In this document: positions 1-8,653 of the stretch, piece after piece
Layout of the letters: each line of letters opens with the position of its first letter
How positions within the stretch are numbered: position 1 is the first letter of the stretch
Assembly: GCA_035461245.1 (NCBI GenBank)
Contig: DATHVP010000025.1
Coordinates: 82,534 to 146,533, forward strand
Reading direction: 5' to 3'
Source: SH-MAG3 sp035461245
GTDB taxonomy: Bacteria; Gemmatimonadota; Gemmatimonadetes; Longimicrobiales; RSA9
DNA length: 64,000 nucleotides
The notes under the pieces: model-generated
Databases searched by the model: none
The model's input: the letters and a program-made list of their open reading frames with translations, nothing else
What the model was told of the DNA's origin: nothing
Position numbers and translations under genes: made by a program

Positions 1-756
1 GGCCGGCTGCTGGCCTCACTGCCGGACAGCATCCGGGCAGCCGCCCATGAACCCGCCCGGGCGCCGTCACTGCTGTACGCGCTGCTCCTCAACGAAGGCG
101 CCGACGCACTCGCCCAGCAGGAGGTGCTGACGGCGTACGGCCCGGATCTCGTGGAGCGCGTTGCCGGGCTGGCGCCCGCCGTCAGGCGACTCGGCCAGGG
201 CGCGCGCCTGCCGCTGCTGGACATCACTTTGCCCGCCCTGCGGGAACTGGACGATGAGCAACGTCAGGCCGTGTACGGGACCGCGCAGCGGCTCGTAGCG
301 GCGGACGAACGGCTGGACCTTTTCGAGTTCGCCCTCCTCCATGTGCTGCGTCGGCAGCTCATACCGCCGGACCATGGGCGCCGGACGCCGGAACCGCAGA
401 CCGTGCGTGCGCTGCGCGAGGTGCAGGACGAGGTCAGCGTGATCCTGTCCGCCGTCGCCTGGTCCGGCGCAGGCGACAGCACGGGCGCGCAGGCGGCGTT
501 CGAGGCGGGTGCCGACAGTCTCCGGCGACAGGCGGGACCGCTGGAACTGCGCCCCCGCGCCGGGATTGACCTCGCCGCGACCGACGCGGCACTGGACCGC
601 TGCCGCGGCGTGCTGCCGACGCTGCGCCTGCGCATCATGGAGGCCGCATCCCTCGTGGCCGCCCATGATGGCCGCATCCACGCCCAGGAAGCGGAGCTGC
701 TCCGGGCCGTCGGCGAGGCCATGGACTGCCCCATGCCACCGATCACGGCGGGCTGA
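1..756 (+). CDS. C-terminal part of an M48-like metallopeptidase (5' end outside window)
   Basis: The frame is open from the first base and ends at TGA 754-756, giving 251 residues of a longer protein. Two halves are visible: an alpha-helical stretch (LLASLPDSIRAAAHEP, then LLYALLLNEG) and a second helical part with LVAADERLDLFEFALLHVL and VAAHDGRIHAQEAELLRAV. The latter has the acidic-patch look of TerB-like domains. From family knowledge, this arrangement occurs at the C-terminus of membrane-bound M48 (HtpX/Ste24-like) proteases, whose HExxH catalytic domain would lie upstream of base 1. No catalytic motif is visible here, so the protease assignment is an inference. It converges on the AddA-like gene with a 48-bp gap. 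Confidence 0.55.
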   Translation, partial: GRLLASLPDSIRAAAHEPARAPSLLYALLLNEGADALAQQEVLTAYGPDLVERVAGLAPAVRRLGQGARLPLLDITLPALRELDDEQRQAVYGTAQRLVAADERLDLFEFALLHVLRRQLIPPDHGRRTPEPQTVRALREVQDEVSVILSAVAWSGAGDSTGAQAAFEAGADSLRRQAGPLELRPRAGIDLAATDAALDRCRGVLPTLRLRIMEAASLVAAHDGRIHAQEAELLRAVGEAMDCPMPPITAG

Positions 757-804
757 CGCCGGCGCCGGGACAACGGGCTCGATGGACGCCCCGTCAGACC
801 TCCG

Positions 805-3800
805 TCAACTGCTCGCCGGCGTCAGTGCACCGGTGAACAGCAGCGACGTCTCCACCACCGCCTCGCCGGAGATCTGTTCCCACGCCGCCGCATACAGCGC
901 GAGCTGGGCGCGGTAGCGGCGCATCAGCGCGGGCGGAATGGCGTCGCCGGCGGCGTCGGTCTTGTAGTCCACGATGACCCAGCCCGCAGCCTCCCGGAAC
1001 GCCAGGTCGATGCGGCCGTCCACCAGCTCGTCCGGTGCGTCGTCCGGCACCTCGTCCACTGCCGCGCCGCTGATGCGGGCATATTCCCGGGCGGTGAGAC
1101 GCAACGCGAACGGGACCTCCACGAGCCACTGACCTGACGCCGTCGCCCGCTGCCAGAGCGGCGAGCTGCGCACTGCCGCAATCGTGTCCAGCAGCTCACC
1201 CAGCTCAAGGGGCTCCCCCTTGCTGTCCAGCGGCCGTTCGAGTGCCGCCAGCCGGTCCCTGCACGCATGTCTCAGCGCATCGCCGGCCAGCCCCTGTGCG
1301 GCGTACTGCAGTCCGTCATGCACCGCCGTGCCCCATGCCGTGCCCCTGCCCTGCACCACCGCTCCCGCAGCGGCGGATTCTGCCGGTTCGTGCGCCTCAC
1401 CCCCGCCTACCGCGCCGGCGCCGTTCCCGGCGGCGGCTGATGCAACCTCTGCGTCCGCCAGTTCCAGCTTGCGCTCGCTGACGGACGCCACCCGGTAGGT
1501 CGGTCGGCCGTGCTCCAGCCGCGCCTGGTCCACGGCTGCCACGGTCGCGGCGACATCGGCGCCGGACGCCTCCAGCTCCAGCCGGCGGCCGGGCACCGGC
1601 TGCGGCAGTTCCAGCCGGCTGCCGTGCTGCCTGAGCCACGGGTGGAAGCTGCGCCACGGTGACGGGCTGCGCGGGTTGTAGGCGCAGCCCACCACCAGCT
1701 CCTCCACTGCGCGGGTCGCGGCGACGTACAGCAGGCGTTCGTCCTCGGCACGGCTGAAGCGCAGCTCCTCCGCCTCGTGCGTCGCCCAGTCCGCCGGCTG
1801 CGCCAGGGGCACGCGCTGCCCGAAGCCCCGCTGCTCGCACACCGTCGTGTAGCCCACGGCCCTGCCCGTCACGTCTCGCACCACGCGGGACGCCGGCATG
1901 GGTGACCAGTCGCCGAACGGCGCGGCCAGGACCACTACGTTTGCCTCGAGGCCCTTCGCCTTGTGCAGGTTCATGACCCGGACGACGTCGCTGCGGCCCG
2001 GTTCCAGGGGCGCCTCACCATCCGATTCCTCCAGCGTCGTCTCCAGCGCGTCCAGTGCGCCATGGAGCGACGCGTCCCCATGCAGTGCCGACCGGCGCAC
2101 TGCTTCCAGGGCGTACAGCACTGCGCCCGCCCTGCTCTCGCCCAGCTCGCCGGCGGCAGCGAACGGCAGCAGCCCCAGCTCGTCCACCATGCGCGGCACG
2201 GCCACGTCCGCCGGCTCGGTGCGGCTCATGCGCCAGTAGCGATGCAGGGTGGCCAGCGCCTCCTCCACCGGCCCCTCGGGATCCTGCCAGGGGCGCGTGA
2301 AGGAGAACGGCGGACCATCCGCGCGTTCCGCATGCTGCACCAGTTGCTCGTAATCCATGCCGAAGAGCAGGCCGGTGAGCACGGCGACGACGAGGGTAGG
2401 GTCGCCCGGATCGCACAGGCAACGCAGCAGCAGCCGCAGTTCCTCCAGCTCCATGTTGTCCGTGCCGCCCACCCCGGCGCCGGTGACCTGGACCGGTATG
2501 TTGCGCCGTTCCAGTGCCCTGGCGTACAGGCCCAGGTGCCGCGTATTGCGCGTGAGCACCAGGAAATCCCCCGGCCGCCGGTCGCCGGCTGACACCCGCC
2601 CGGCCATCCATGTGGCGAGACGGCTGGCGTCCTGGCTGGCCAGGTCCGCGACCTTCAGGTTCACTGGGTCATCCAGTTCGTACCAGGCGACGACGCCCGG
2701 CTCGTGGACGTGCTGCACGCGCATGGGCGCGAAGCCCGCCTGCTCCGGCTCGCTCCGTTCGGGGAACCGCTGGCTGAACGTCTCATTGACGAAGCGTTCG
2801 ATGGCGGGGCGCGAACGGAAGTTGGACGTCAGTTCCACCACATCGAAGCGCCCCCGCACCTGCTGGTACAGCGTCATGTCGGCGCGCCGGAACCGGTAGA
2901 TGCTCTGCTTCGGGTCACCGACGACGAACAGTGCGCCGGGCCGGGGCGTCAGGTGGCGCCATGACGCGAACGGCGGTGGCGCCGCACCGCCCTCGACGAA
3001 CAGGTCCGGCTCCTCGTCCGAGGCGAGGAGGAACAGCACCTCCGCCTGTACGGGGTCCGTGTCCTGGAACTCATCAACCAGCAGGTAACGGTAGCGCTCG
3101 CTGAGTTCCCGGCGGGCCGCCGGACTGTCGCGCAGCAGTCGCGCGGCGAACATGAGCAGGTCCTGGAAGTTCAGTACACCCGTCCGCCGGCGTTCCTCTT
3201 CCCAGGCCAGTGCAGCCGCCCGCGCGAACTCCATGGCGATGGGGTAGCGGTAGGCCCACCAACGCTGCAGCAGCGCGTGGCCGGCGCCATCCTCCCGGAA
3301 CAGCGTCTCCAACTCCTCCTGCACCACGCGTGCGGTCTCGCTGTCGTCCCATCTGTTGCGCGTCACCCGGAACGACGATGCGGTGAGTGGGGCCACTGCC
3401 TCGAGGAACCGTTCGTCCCGGGACCAGCCCAGCACGAAGCGATGGAAGCGGAGCATGCGCAAGGTCGTCTGCAGCGCGTCCCAACCGCCCGCTGGCTCGT
3501 CCGCGGGCATGACGGACGCCGCAACATCCATGGCCCGTTCCACCCTGCGCCGGACCCCCCCGGCGTCCGGTCGCTCCGTAAGCGCTGCGGGGTATGCGAC
3601 GTCCGGCTGGCTGGCCAGTTCACGGAACAGGTCCTCCACCTGCGCGGGCGCCAGCGCCACGTCCTGCAGGCCGGCCAGACGCGGGTCTCCGTCCACGGCC
3701 AGACGCTCCAGCCACTCGTGCCAGAACCTGCGCTGCAGCCGCAGCTCCTCGGCGCCCATGGTCTCCCGGAACGACGGATCAATGCCCGCGTCCAGCGGGC

Positions 3801-4263
3801 GCTCCCGCAGCAGCCGCGCGCAGAACGCGTGAATGGTGCCGAGGAAGGCCTGGTCAATCTCCCGCAGTGCCGCGTCCAACCGCCGGGCCACGGGCCCATC
3901 ACCATTGTCCAGCGCCGCCCGCAGGCGTCGCTCCAGGTCCGTCTGGAACCGTTCCCGCAGCTCCGCCGCGGCCTTGCGGGTGAAGGTGACGGCGGCAATG
4001 CCGCTCACGTCCGTCAGTCCCGACTCCACCAGCGCCACCATGCGCCGGACCATCTCTGTCGTCTTGCCCGCGCCCGCGCCCGCCTCCACGATGAGGCTCG
4101 TCCGCAGATCCTCCACGATGCGGCGTCGGGCCTCGGCATCCGGCAGTGCCAGTGCAACTGATACCGGTCCGGCGCCGGGCTCCACGGCCGCAGCATCAGC
4201 CACGTCCTCGGCGGGTGCACTGGCCCCGCTGAACAGGCTCAGCTGGTCGTCCGGCATGCTCAT
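805..4263 (-). CDS. addA: AddA/RecB-like UvrD-family helicase-nuclease subunit
   Basis: A 1152-residue protein that should unwind and resect double-strand DNA ends for recombinational repair, together with the AddB-like protein encoded just upstream. Superfamily 1 helicase motifs are all present: Walker A AGAGAGKTT (Lys67), DEFQDTD (about 397-403), VVGDPKQSIYRFRRAD, TSNFRS, VMNLHKAKGLEANVVVL and LLYVAATRA. The C-terminus carries a RecB-type nuclease with DGRIDL (Asp1086) and VIVDYKT (Asp1099, Lys1101). The frame is open further upstream, but the ATG at 4263 overlaps the AddB stop as ATGA, so I chose that start; it implies translational coupling. The family assignment is firm; whether it acts as AddA or as another RecB-like helicase-nuclease is less certain. 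Confidence 0.9.
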   Translation of the reverse strand: MSMPDDQLSLFSGASAPAEDVADAAAVEPGAGPVSVALALPDAEARRRIVEDLRTSLIVEAGAGAGKTTEMVRRMVALVESGLTDVSGIAAVTFTRKAAAELRERFQTDLERRLRAALDNGDGPVARRLDAALREIDQAFLGTIHAFCARLLRERPLDAGIDPSFRETMGAEELRLQRRFWHEWLERLAVDGDPRLAGLQDVALAPAQVEDLFRELASQPDVAYPAALTERPDAGGVRRRVERAMDVAASVMPADEPAGGWDALQTTLRMLRFHRFVLGWSRDERFLEAVAPLTASSFRVTRNRWDDSETARVVQEELETLFREDGAGHALLQRWWAYRYPIAMEFARAAALAWEEERRRTGVLNFQDLLMFAARLLRDSPAARRELSERYRYLLVDEFQDTDPVQAEVLFLLASDEEPDLFVEGGAAPPPFASWRHLTPRPGALFVVGDPKQSIYRFRRADMTLYQQVRGRFDVVELTSNFRSRPAIERFVNETFSQRFPERSEPEQAGFAPMRVQHVHEPGVVAWYELDDPVNLKVADLASQDASRLATWMAGRVSAGDRRPGDFLVLTRNTRHLGLYARALERRNIPVQVTGAGVGGTDNMELEELRLLLRCLCDPGDPTLVVAVLTGLLFGMDYEQLVQHAERADGPPFSFTRPWQDPEGPVEEALATLHRYWRMSRTEPADVAVPRMVDELGLLPFAAAGELGESRAGAVLYALEAVRRSALHGDASLHGALDALETTLEESDGEAPLEPGRSDVVRVMNLHKAKGLEANVVVLAAPFGDWSPMPASRVVRDVTGRAVGYTTVCEQRGFGQRVPLAQPADWATHEAEELRFSRAEDERLLYVAATRAVEELVVGCAYNPRSPSPWRSFHPWLRQHGSRLELPQPVPGRRLELEASGADVAATVAAVDQARLEHGRPTYRVASVSERKLELADAEVASAAAGNGAGAVGGGEAHEPAESAAAGAVVQGRGTAWGTAVHDGLQYAAQGLAGDALRHACRDRLAALERPLDSKGEPLELGELLDTIAAVRSSPLWQRATASGQWLVEVPFALRLTAREYARISGAAVDEVPDDAPDELVDGRIDLAFREAAGWVIVDYKTDAAGDAIPPALMRRYRAQLALYAAAWEQISGEAVVETSLLFTGALTPASS

Positions 4264-7200
4264 CGACGAATCCGGCGCAGCACGTCCACCGCCTCGTCGT
4301 CCGCCTGCCGTGCCCAGTCCGCGAGTGGCGACACCACGTTGTCCCGCCCATCGACCGACGCCCGGCATATGGTGGCGAAGTCGCAGAACCGGCAGTCATC
4401 GGCGACGTTTGTCGGGACGAACCGGCCCTCCCGCACCAGGCTGAGGAGGTCCGCGACAATGTCCAGGCCGCCGTCCAGCCGCCGCACGTCATGGCGTACA
4501 CGGTGGTTCTGGCTGCGGCGGGACGGAAAATGGAACTCCGCCCGTTCTACCGACCGGTCAAGGATGCGGGCGGCGGCGGCGGCGTACAGCACGTGCTGCA
4601 GGCGCCGGCCGCCGTCGAACGGACCGGACCGGCGCTGGAACGGCCCCGCACTGCCCGTCTTGTAGTCAACGACGACCACTGTCCCGTCATCCAGTTCGTC
4701 CACCCGGTCGATGGCCCCGGCCAGCAGCAGGTGGCTGCCGTCAGGCAGTGGGATTTCCACGGGCGCGGCGCCGTCCCGGCCGAAGACGAGTTCCAGCGCG
4801 ATTGGCCGGGGCGCGTCCTCGCGGACCATGGCCACGAAGGCGCGGACGTCCGCCCGCAGTTCCTCCAGTTCCCGGTCCCGCACGGCGTGGCCCGGGGGGG
4901 GCGATGTCTCACTCAACTCGTCGATGAGTCGAAGGAGTATCCGCAGCGCCAGGTCGAGGAACGCATCGTCGTCGTACGCGACGCCGTCCCCGGCAGCGGT
5001 CCTGAGCGCCTCCTCGAACACGGCGTGGAGCAGTGATCCTCGCTCGCCAGGGCGCAGCCACTGGTCGGGCGCGGGCGGCTCATCCGGCTGCCGCAGGCGC
5101 AGGACGTAGCGGAGCAGGTACCGGTGCGGGCACGCGCCCAGGGTCTGGAGTGCCGTCGCGGACACCGGTGCCGGTTCGGGGCCGGCCCGCGGATCCAGTT
5201 CCGGTCGCGCCGCGATGGCGCCATGCCATGGCCCTGCGGGCCCCGGGCGTCGCCGTGCCTTCACTGCCTGCACGCCCACGCCCAGGGGCGGGAAGGCCTG
5301 GCAGACGGCAGCCACGCCGTGGCGCAGCATCCGCCAGTCCGGTGCATCCGTGTCAGGCGCGGACAGGGCGTGCAGCCAGGTGTCCGCGCCATCCAGCAGC
5401 GTGGAGCCACGGGGCACGGCCGAGGCCGCCGGCGCCACGGCCCGGTGCAGGCTCTCGTAGTCGGCGTTGACGTCGCCGGACATGAGCCGGTACGCCTGGA
5501 GCAGTTCCGACGCCGGCGCCACGGACCGGGCCTCCGCCGCGTCCCAGGTGGCGTAGCTGAACGTCACGGTGCCGCGCAGGCGGGCGGCCAGCGCGGCAAA
5601 CGCGTAACGCCGCTCCGCCAGCCGCTCGGCGGAGGTGGGCAGGCGCGGCACCGGCCCATCACCCGCCAGCCGGCGCCGGTCCTCATCCACCAGCAGCGCG
5701 TCCGTGCCGCCGTGGCCCGGGAACCGGCCGGCGTCCAGCCCCACGATGAACGTGGCCCGGCGACAGGCGTGGCCGCCCTGGTCCAGGTCGCTGAGGTGCA
5801 GGTGCCCGCCTGCCGCGACCCACGGCGAGCCGCCGTCGGCCGCCGGTGACGGGACGTGGTCCTCCAGCCGGCTCATCAGGATGGCAGCGGCGGAAGACAG
5901 CGTCGTCGGCCTGCGTACGGTGCTGGACATCCGCATCAGGCGCTGCTGCATCCGCTGCCGGGCCGTGCGGTCGGAGGCATCCGCCAGCGGCACCATCCGC
6001 AGCAGCGTCTCCACGCCGTCCGCCAGCTCGCCGGCGGATACCCGCTTCCCGTCAGCCGGTGCGGCGTCGAGCAGCGGCTGGAGAACGGCGGAGAGCGCAT
6101 CCAGTTCTGCCCGCTCCCGATCCCGGTCCGCGGCAAATTCTTCCGGCGTCCGGGTGTCCCCCGGATCCTGCGGCAGCTCCAGCGCGCGCATACGCGCGGC
6201 CACCCGCTGGCCGTATCGGTCCCGGCCGCGGCCGACCTTCAGCGCGCGGAGCCGGCGGGCCAGCGCCGTGCCGCTGACCGACGGGTGCGCCACGTCGCCC
6301 CGCTCCAGCATCTGCCGCATGTGCGCGGCGGGCAGCCCGTGCTCCAGCCACCGGAGGAACGCCGCCGCGGCCCGGCCGGGGCGCGTCCGGGCCAGTGGCA
6401 GCCCCGCCGAATAGCTGACGGGGATGCTCATGCGGCGGGCCAGCCCGTCCAGTGCGACGCCGTAGGCCATGGGGTCCGTGGCGACGATCTCCACCTCGTC
6501 CCAGCGCAGACCCGCCGCCATGACCCTGCGCAGCACTTCCCGCAGTTCCGCCGCCACGGATGACGCCGCGAAGACGCCCAGGATCACGCCGCCCCCGTCC
6601 TGATCCGCGTCTGTGCCGGGCCAGCCGGCCGTGTGGTGCAGCCAGGCCAGCGGCGTGCCCGCCTCATCGGCGGGCGCCGGCAGCCGGCCCGCCGGGACCT
6701 CGAGGCCGTGCACGGGGTCCGCCGGCAGGGCGACTGCCCCGCTGTCCAGCAGTGCCTGCACGAGCTCGCCCGCCCGCCCGCGAGCAGTCAGCCCGGGGGC
6801 GAGCAGCACCCGCCCGTCCGGCGTCAGCGTCAGGCCGCCGTCACCATGACCGGCGCGGGGTGGTCCGCTCAGGATAGCTGCCGCCCGCTCCAGCACCGCC
6901 GGCCCATCTACCAGCCCTGCGGCGGCGAGGCGCGACTCGTAGTCCCGCATGATGCCGGCGATGCTGCTTCGCTTCTCCTCGTCCCGCAGCCGCGTTGCCT
7001 CCAGCGCCGCGGCGTCGATGCCTGCCATGCGCAGGTCCCGGATGGACTTGCCGATGGCCTGCCGGAGCCCCACGCCGCGGGACAGTTCCGCCAGCCGGCC
7101 GGATGAGGTGCCCAGCACGGCGTCGATGGCAGCATCGAAGTGGCCGAGTTCGTCGAACTCGTCGGCCACGCCCAGACCCTGCCGGGCCAGATCGGCGGCG

Positions 7201-7418
7201 ACGATGTGGTGGGCCAGCTGCAGCGGAGTGACGACCTCGAAGTTGATCCACGGCACACCGGCAGCGGACAGCGCTCGCAACAGCTCGCGCCCGACGCCGG
7301 CCCGGGGGCAGACCAGCAGCTTCCGCTGGAACCGGTACGACTCCGCCTCCGTCGCCAGCGCCCGGAGCAGTTGCGGCAGCCGTGTTGCAGATGCCTGCGT
7401 CACTGCCGTTGGCTGCAT
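4260..7418 (-). CDS. addB: AddB-like PD-(D/E)XK nuclease with iron-sulfur cysteines
   Basis: A 1052-residue partner of the downstream AddA-like helicase. The C-terminal RecB-type nuclease shows LAGAIDRVDE (Asp904) and VVVDYKTG (Asp918, Lys920). Four cysteines flank it in the arrangement known to bind a 4Fe-4S cluster in AddB: Cys763 (GACPHRY), then Cys1009, Cys1012 and Cys1018 (CRFCDFATIC). The N-terminal nucleotide-binding loop is degenerate (CPRAGVGREL in place of GxxxxGK[ST]), so this subunit probably does not hydrolyse ATP. I chose the ATG at 7418. A GTG at 7484 is also in frame, but the extra 22 residues look non-conserved. Neither start has a clear Shine-Dalgarno sequence. The stop overlaps the addA start (ATGA). 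Confidence 0.85.
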   Translation of the reverse strand: MQPTAVTQASATRLPQLLRALATEAESYRFQRKLLVCPRAGVGRELLRALSAAGVPWINFEVVTPLQLAHHIVAADLARQGLGVADEFDELGHFDAAIDAVLGTSSGRLAELSRGVGLRQAIGKSIRDLRMAGIDAAALEATRLRDEEKRSSIAGIMRDYESRLAAAGLVDGPAVLERAAAILSGPPRAGHGDGGLTLTPDGRVLLAPGLTARGRAGELVQALLDSGAVALPADPVHGLEVPAGRLPAPADEAGTPLAWLHHTAGWPGTDADQDGGGVILGVFAASSVAAELREVLRRVMAAGLRWDEVEIVATDPMAYGVALDGLARRMSIPVSYSAGLPLARTRPGRAAAAFLRWLEHGLPAAHMRQMLERGDVAHPSVSGTALARRLRALKVGRGRDRYGQRVAARMRALELPQDPGDTRTPEEFAADRDRERAELDALSAVLQPLLDAAPADGKRVSAGELADGVETLLRMVPLADASDRTARQRMQQRLMRMSSTVRRPTTLSSAAAILMSRLEDHVPSPAADGGSPWVAAGGHLHLSDLDQGGHACRRATFIVGLDAGRFPGHGGTDALLVDEDRRRLAGDGPVPRLPTSAERLAERRYAFAALAARLRGTVTFSYATWDAAEARSVAPASELLQAYRLMSGDVNADYESLHRAVAPAASAVPRGSTLLDGADTWLHALSAPDTDAPDWRMLRHGVAAVCQAFPPLGVGVQAVKARRRPGPAGPWHGAIAARPELDPRAGPEPAPVSATALQTLGACPHRYLLRYVLRLRQPDEPPAPDQWLRPGERGSLLHAVFEEALRTAAGDGVAYDDDAFLDLALRILLRLIDELSETSPPPGHAVRDRELEELRADVRAFVAMVREDAPRPIALELVFGRDGAAPVEIPLPDGSHLLLAGAIDRVDELDDGTVVVVDYKTGSAGPFQRRSGPFDGGRRLQHVLYAAAAARILDRSVERAEFHFPSRRSQNHRVRHDVRRLDGGLDIVADLLSLVREGRFVPTNVADDCRFCDFATICRASVDGRDNVVSPLADWARQADDEAVDVLRRIRR

Positions 7419-7565
7419 GGAGTCTTTGTCAGGATTCGTGTCCCATTCAAGTCCTGTCCGGGAATGCCCGCACCGGGGCGACACTCACAAGATGGCGCTG
7501 GACGCGACGGCGTACAACCGCCGGCGCGCTCGCCTGCGTTGGCCCTGGCGCGCACGGCGCGGCAG

Positions 7566-7594
7566 TGTACAACCCGCGCGCCGGGTCCTATGCT
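7566..7594 (+). promoter_or_regulatory. Putative promoter giving a leaderless transcript for the reductase gene
   Basis: A -35-like TGTACA (7566-7571) is separated by exactly 17 nt from a -10-like TATGCT (7589-7594). The ATG at 7601 lies only 6 nt after the -10 hexamer, where transcription itself should begin. No Shine-Dalgarno sequence is present. The simplest reading is a leaderless mRNA; this is an inference from spacing. Confidence 0.5.
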
Positions 7595-7600
7595 TCGGCC

Positions 7601-8653
7601 ATGACTGCAACCGCACGCCGTATCGTCGTCACCCGGCCCATCCCCGCGGCCGGGCTCAGGATCCTGGACGAAGCCGCCATGGGCCGCGCCACCGTGCTGC
7701 AGCCGGACCCCGATGCCCACGTGGACCCGCTGGCCCTGCGCAACGCCGTTGCCGGCGCCGACGCATTGCTGTGTCTGCTCACCGAGCGCATCGACCGGCC
7801 GCTGCTGGAATCCTGCCCGCTCCTGCGGGGCGTTGCCAACATGGCCGTGGGCTACAACAACATTGATGTCGCCGCTGCCACTTCTCTTGGCATACCCGTG
7901 AGCAACACGCCGGGCGTGCTCACGGAGACCACCGCCGACCTGGCATGGGCCCTCATCCTCGCCGTGGCCCGACGCATCACCGAAGCGGACGCGTACATGC
8001 GGGCCGAGCGGTACAGGATCTGGGGGCCGGAACTACTCCTCGGCGCCGACGTGGGCACCGGACCCGATGGAGAACGGAAGACCCTGGGCATCATCGGCTT
8101 CGGTCGCATAGGCCAGGCCGTCGCCCGGCGAGCCCGTGGTTTCGACATGCGGGTCCTCGCCTGGAACCCCCATTCCAGGGACGTCATCGAGGCGGCTGAC
8201 GACGTCGAGTACGCCTCTGTGGAGGATATCCTGGAGCGCAGCGATTTCGTGTCGCTCCATGCAGCATACACGCCGGATACGCACCACCTCATTGACGCCG
8301 CCGCACTGCAGCGCATGAAGCCGACGTCCTTCCTCATCAACACCGCACGGGGCGAGATGGTGGATGAGGCAGCGCTGGTGCGTGCCTTGCGCGAGGGCCG
8401 GATCGCAGGGGCAGGACTGGATGTCTTCGAGCGGGAGCCCGCCATGTCTGACGGCCTGGCCGCATGCCCGAACGCGGTGCTGCTGCCGCACATCGGCAGC
8501 GCGTCGGACGCGACCCGGGGCCGCATGGCGAGCATGGCCGCGGCGAACACCGTGGCCCATATGCGCCTCGAGCGCGCGCCCAATGTGGTGAACCTGGACG
8601 TCTACGAAACCGACGCGTACCGGGAGCGCATGAAGAGGGTCCGGGATGACTGA
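7601..8653 (+). CDS. D-glycerate dehydrogenase / glyoxylate-hydroxypyruvate reductase
   Basis: A 350-residue D-2-hydroxyacid dehydrogenase expected to reduce glyoxylate or hydroxypyruvate with NAD(P)H in the cytoplasm. The Rossmann fingerprint is GFGRIG (166-171). The catalytic residues of the family are visible as Arg250 (INTARGE), Glu279 (DVFEREP) and His297 (LLPHIGSA). The frame extends upstream, but the extra residues are Arg-rich and non-conserved, and the ATG at 7601 sits directly behind a promoter-like element. The gene overlaps the downstream glycerate kinase by 8 nt (ATGACTGA), so the two should be co-translated: glyoxylate to glycerate to 2-phosphoglycerate. Substrate preference between glyoxylate and hydroxypyruvate cannot be read from the sequence. 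Confidence 0.9.
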   Translation: MTATARRIVVTRPIPAAGLRILDEAAMGRATVLQPDPDAHVDPLALRNAVAGADALLCLLTERIDRPLLESCPLLRGVANMAVGYNNIDVAAATSLGIPVSNTPGVLTETTADLAWALILAVARRITEADAYMRAERYRIWGPELLLGADVGTGPDGERKTLGIIGFGRIGQAVARRARGFDMRVLAWNPHSRDVIEAADDVEYASVEDILERSDFVSLHAAYTPDTHHLIDAAALQRMKPTSFLINTARGEMVDEAALVRALREGRIAGAGLDVFEREPAMSDGLAACPNAVLLPHIGSASDATRGRMASMAAANTVAHMRLERAPNVVNLDVYETDAYRERMKRVRDD

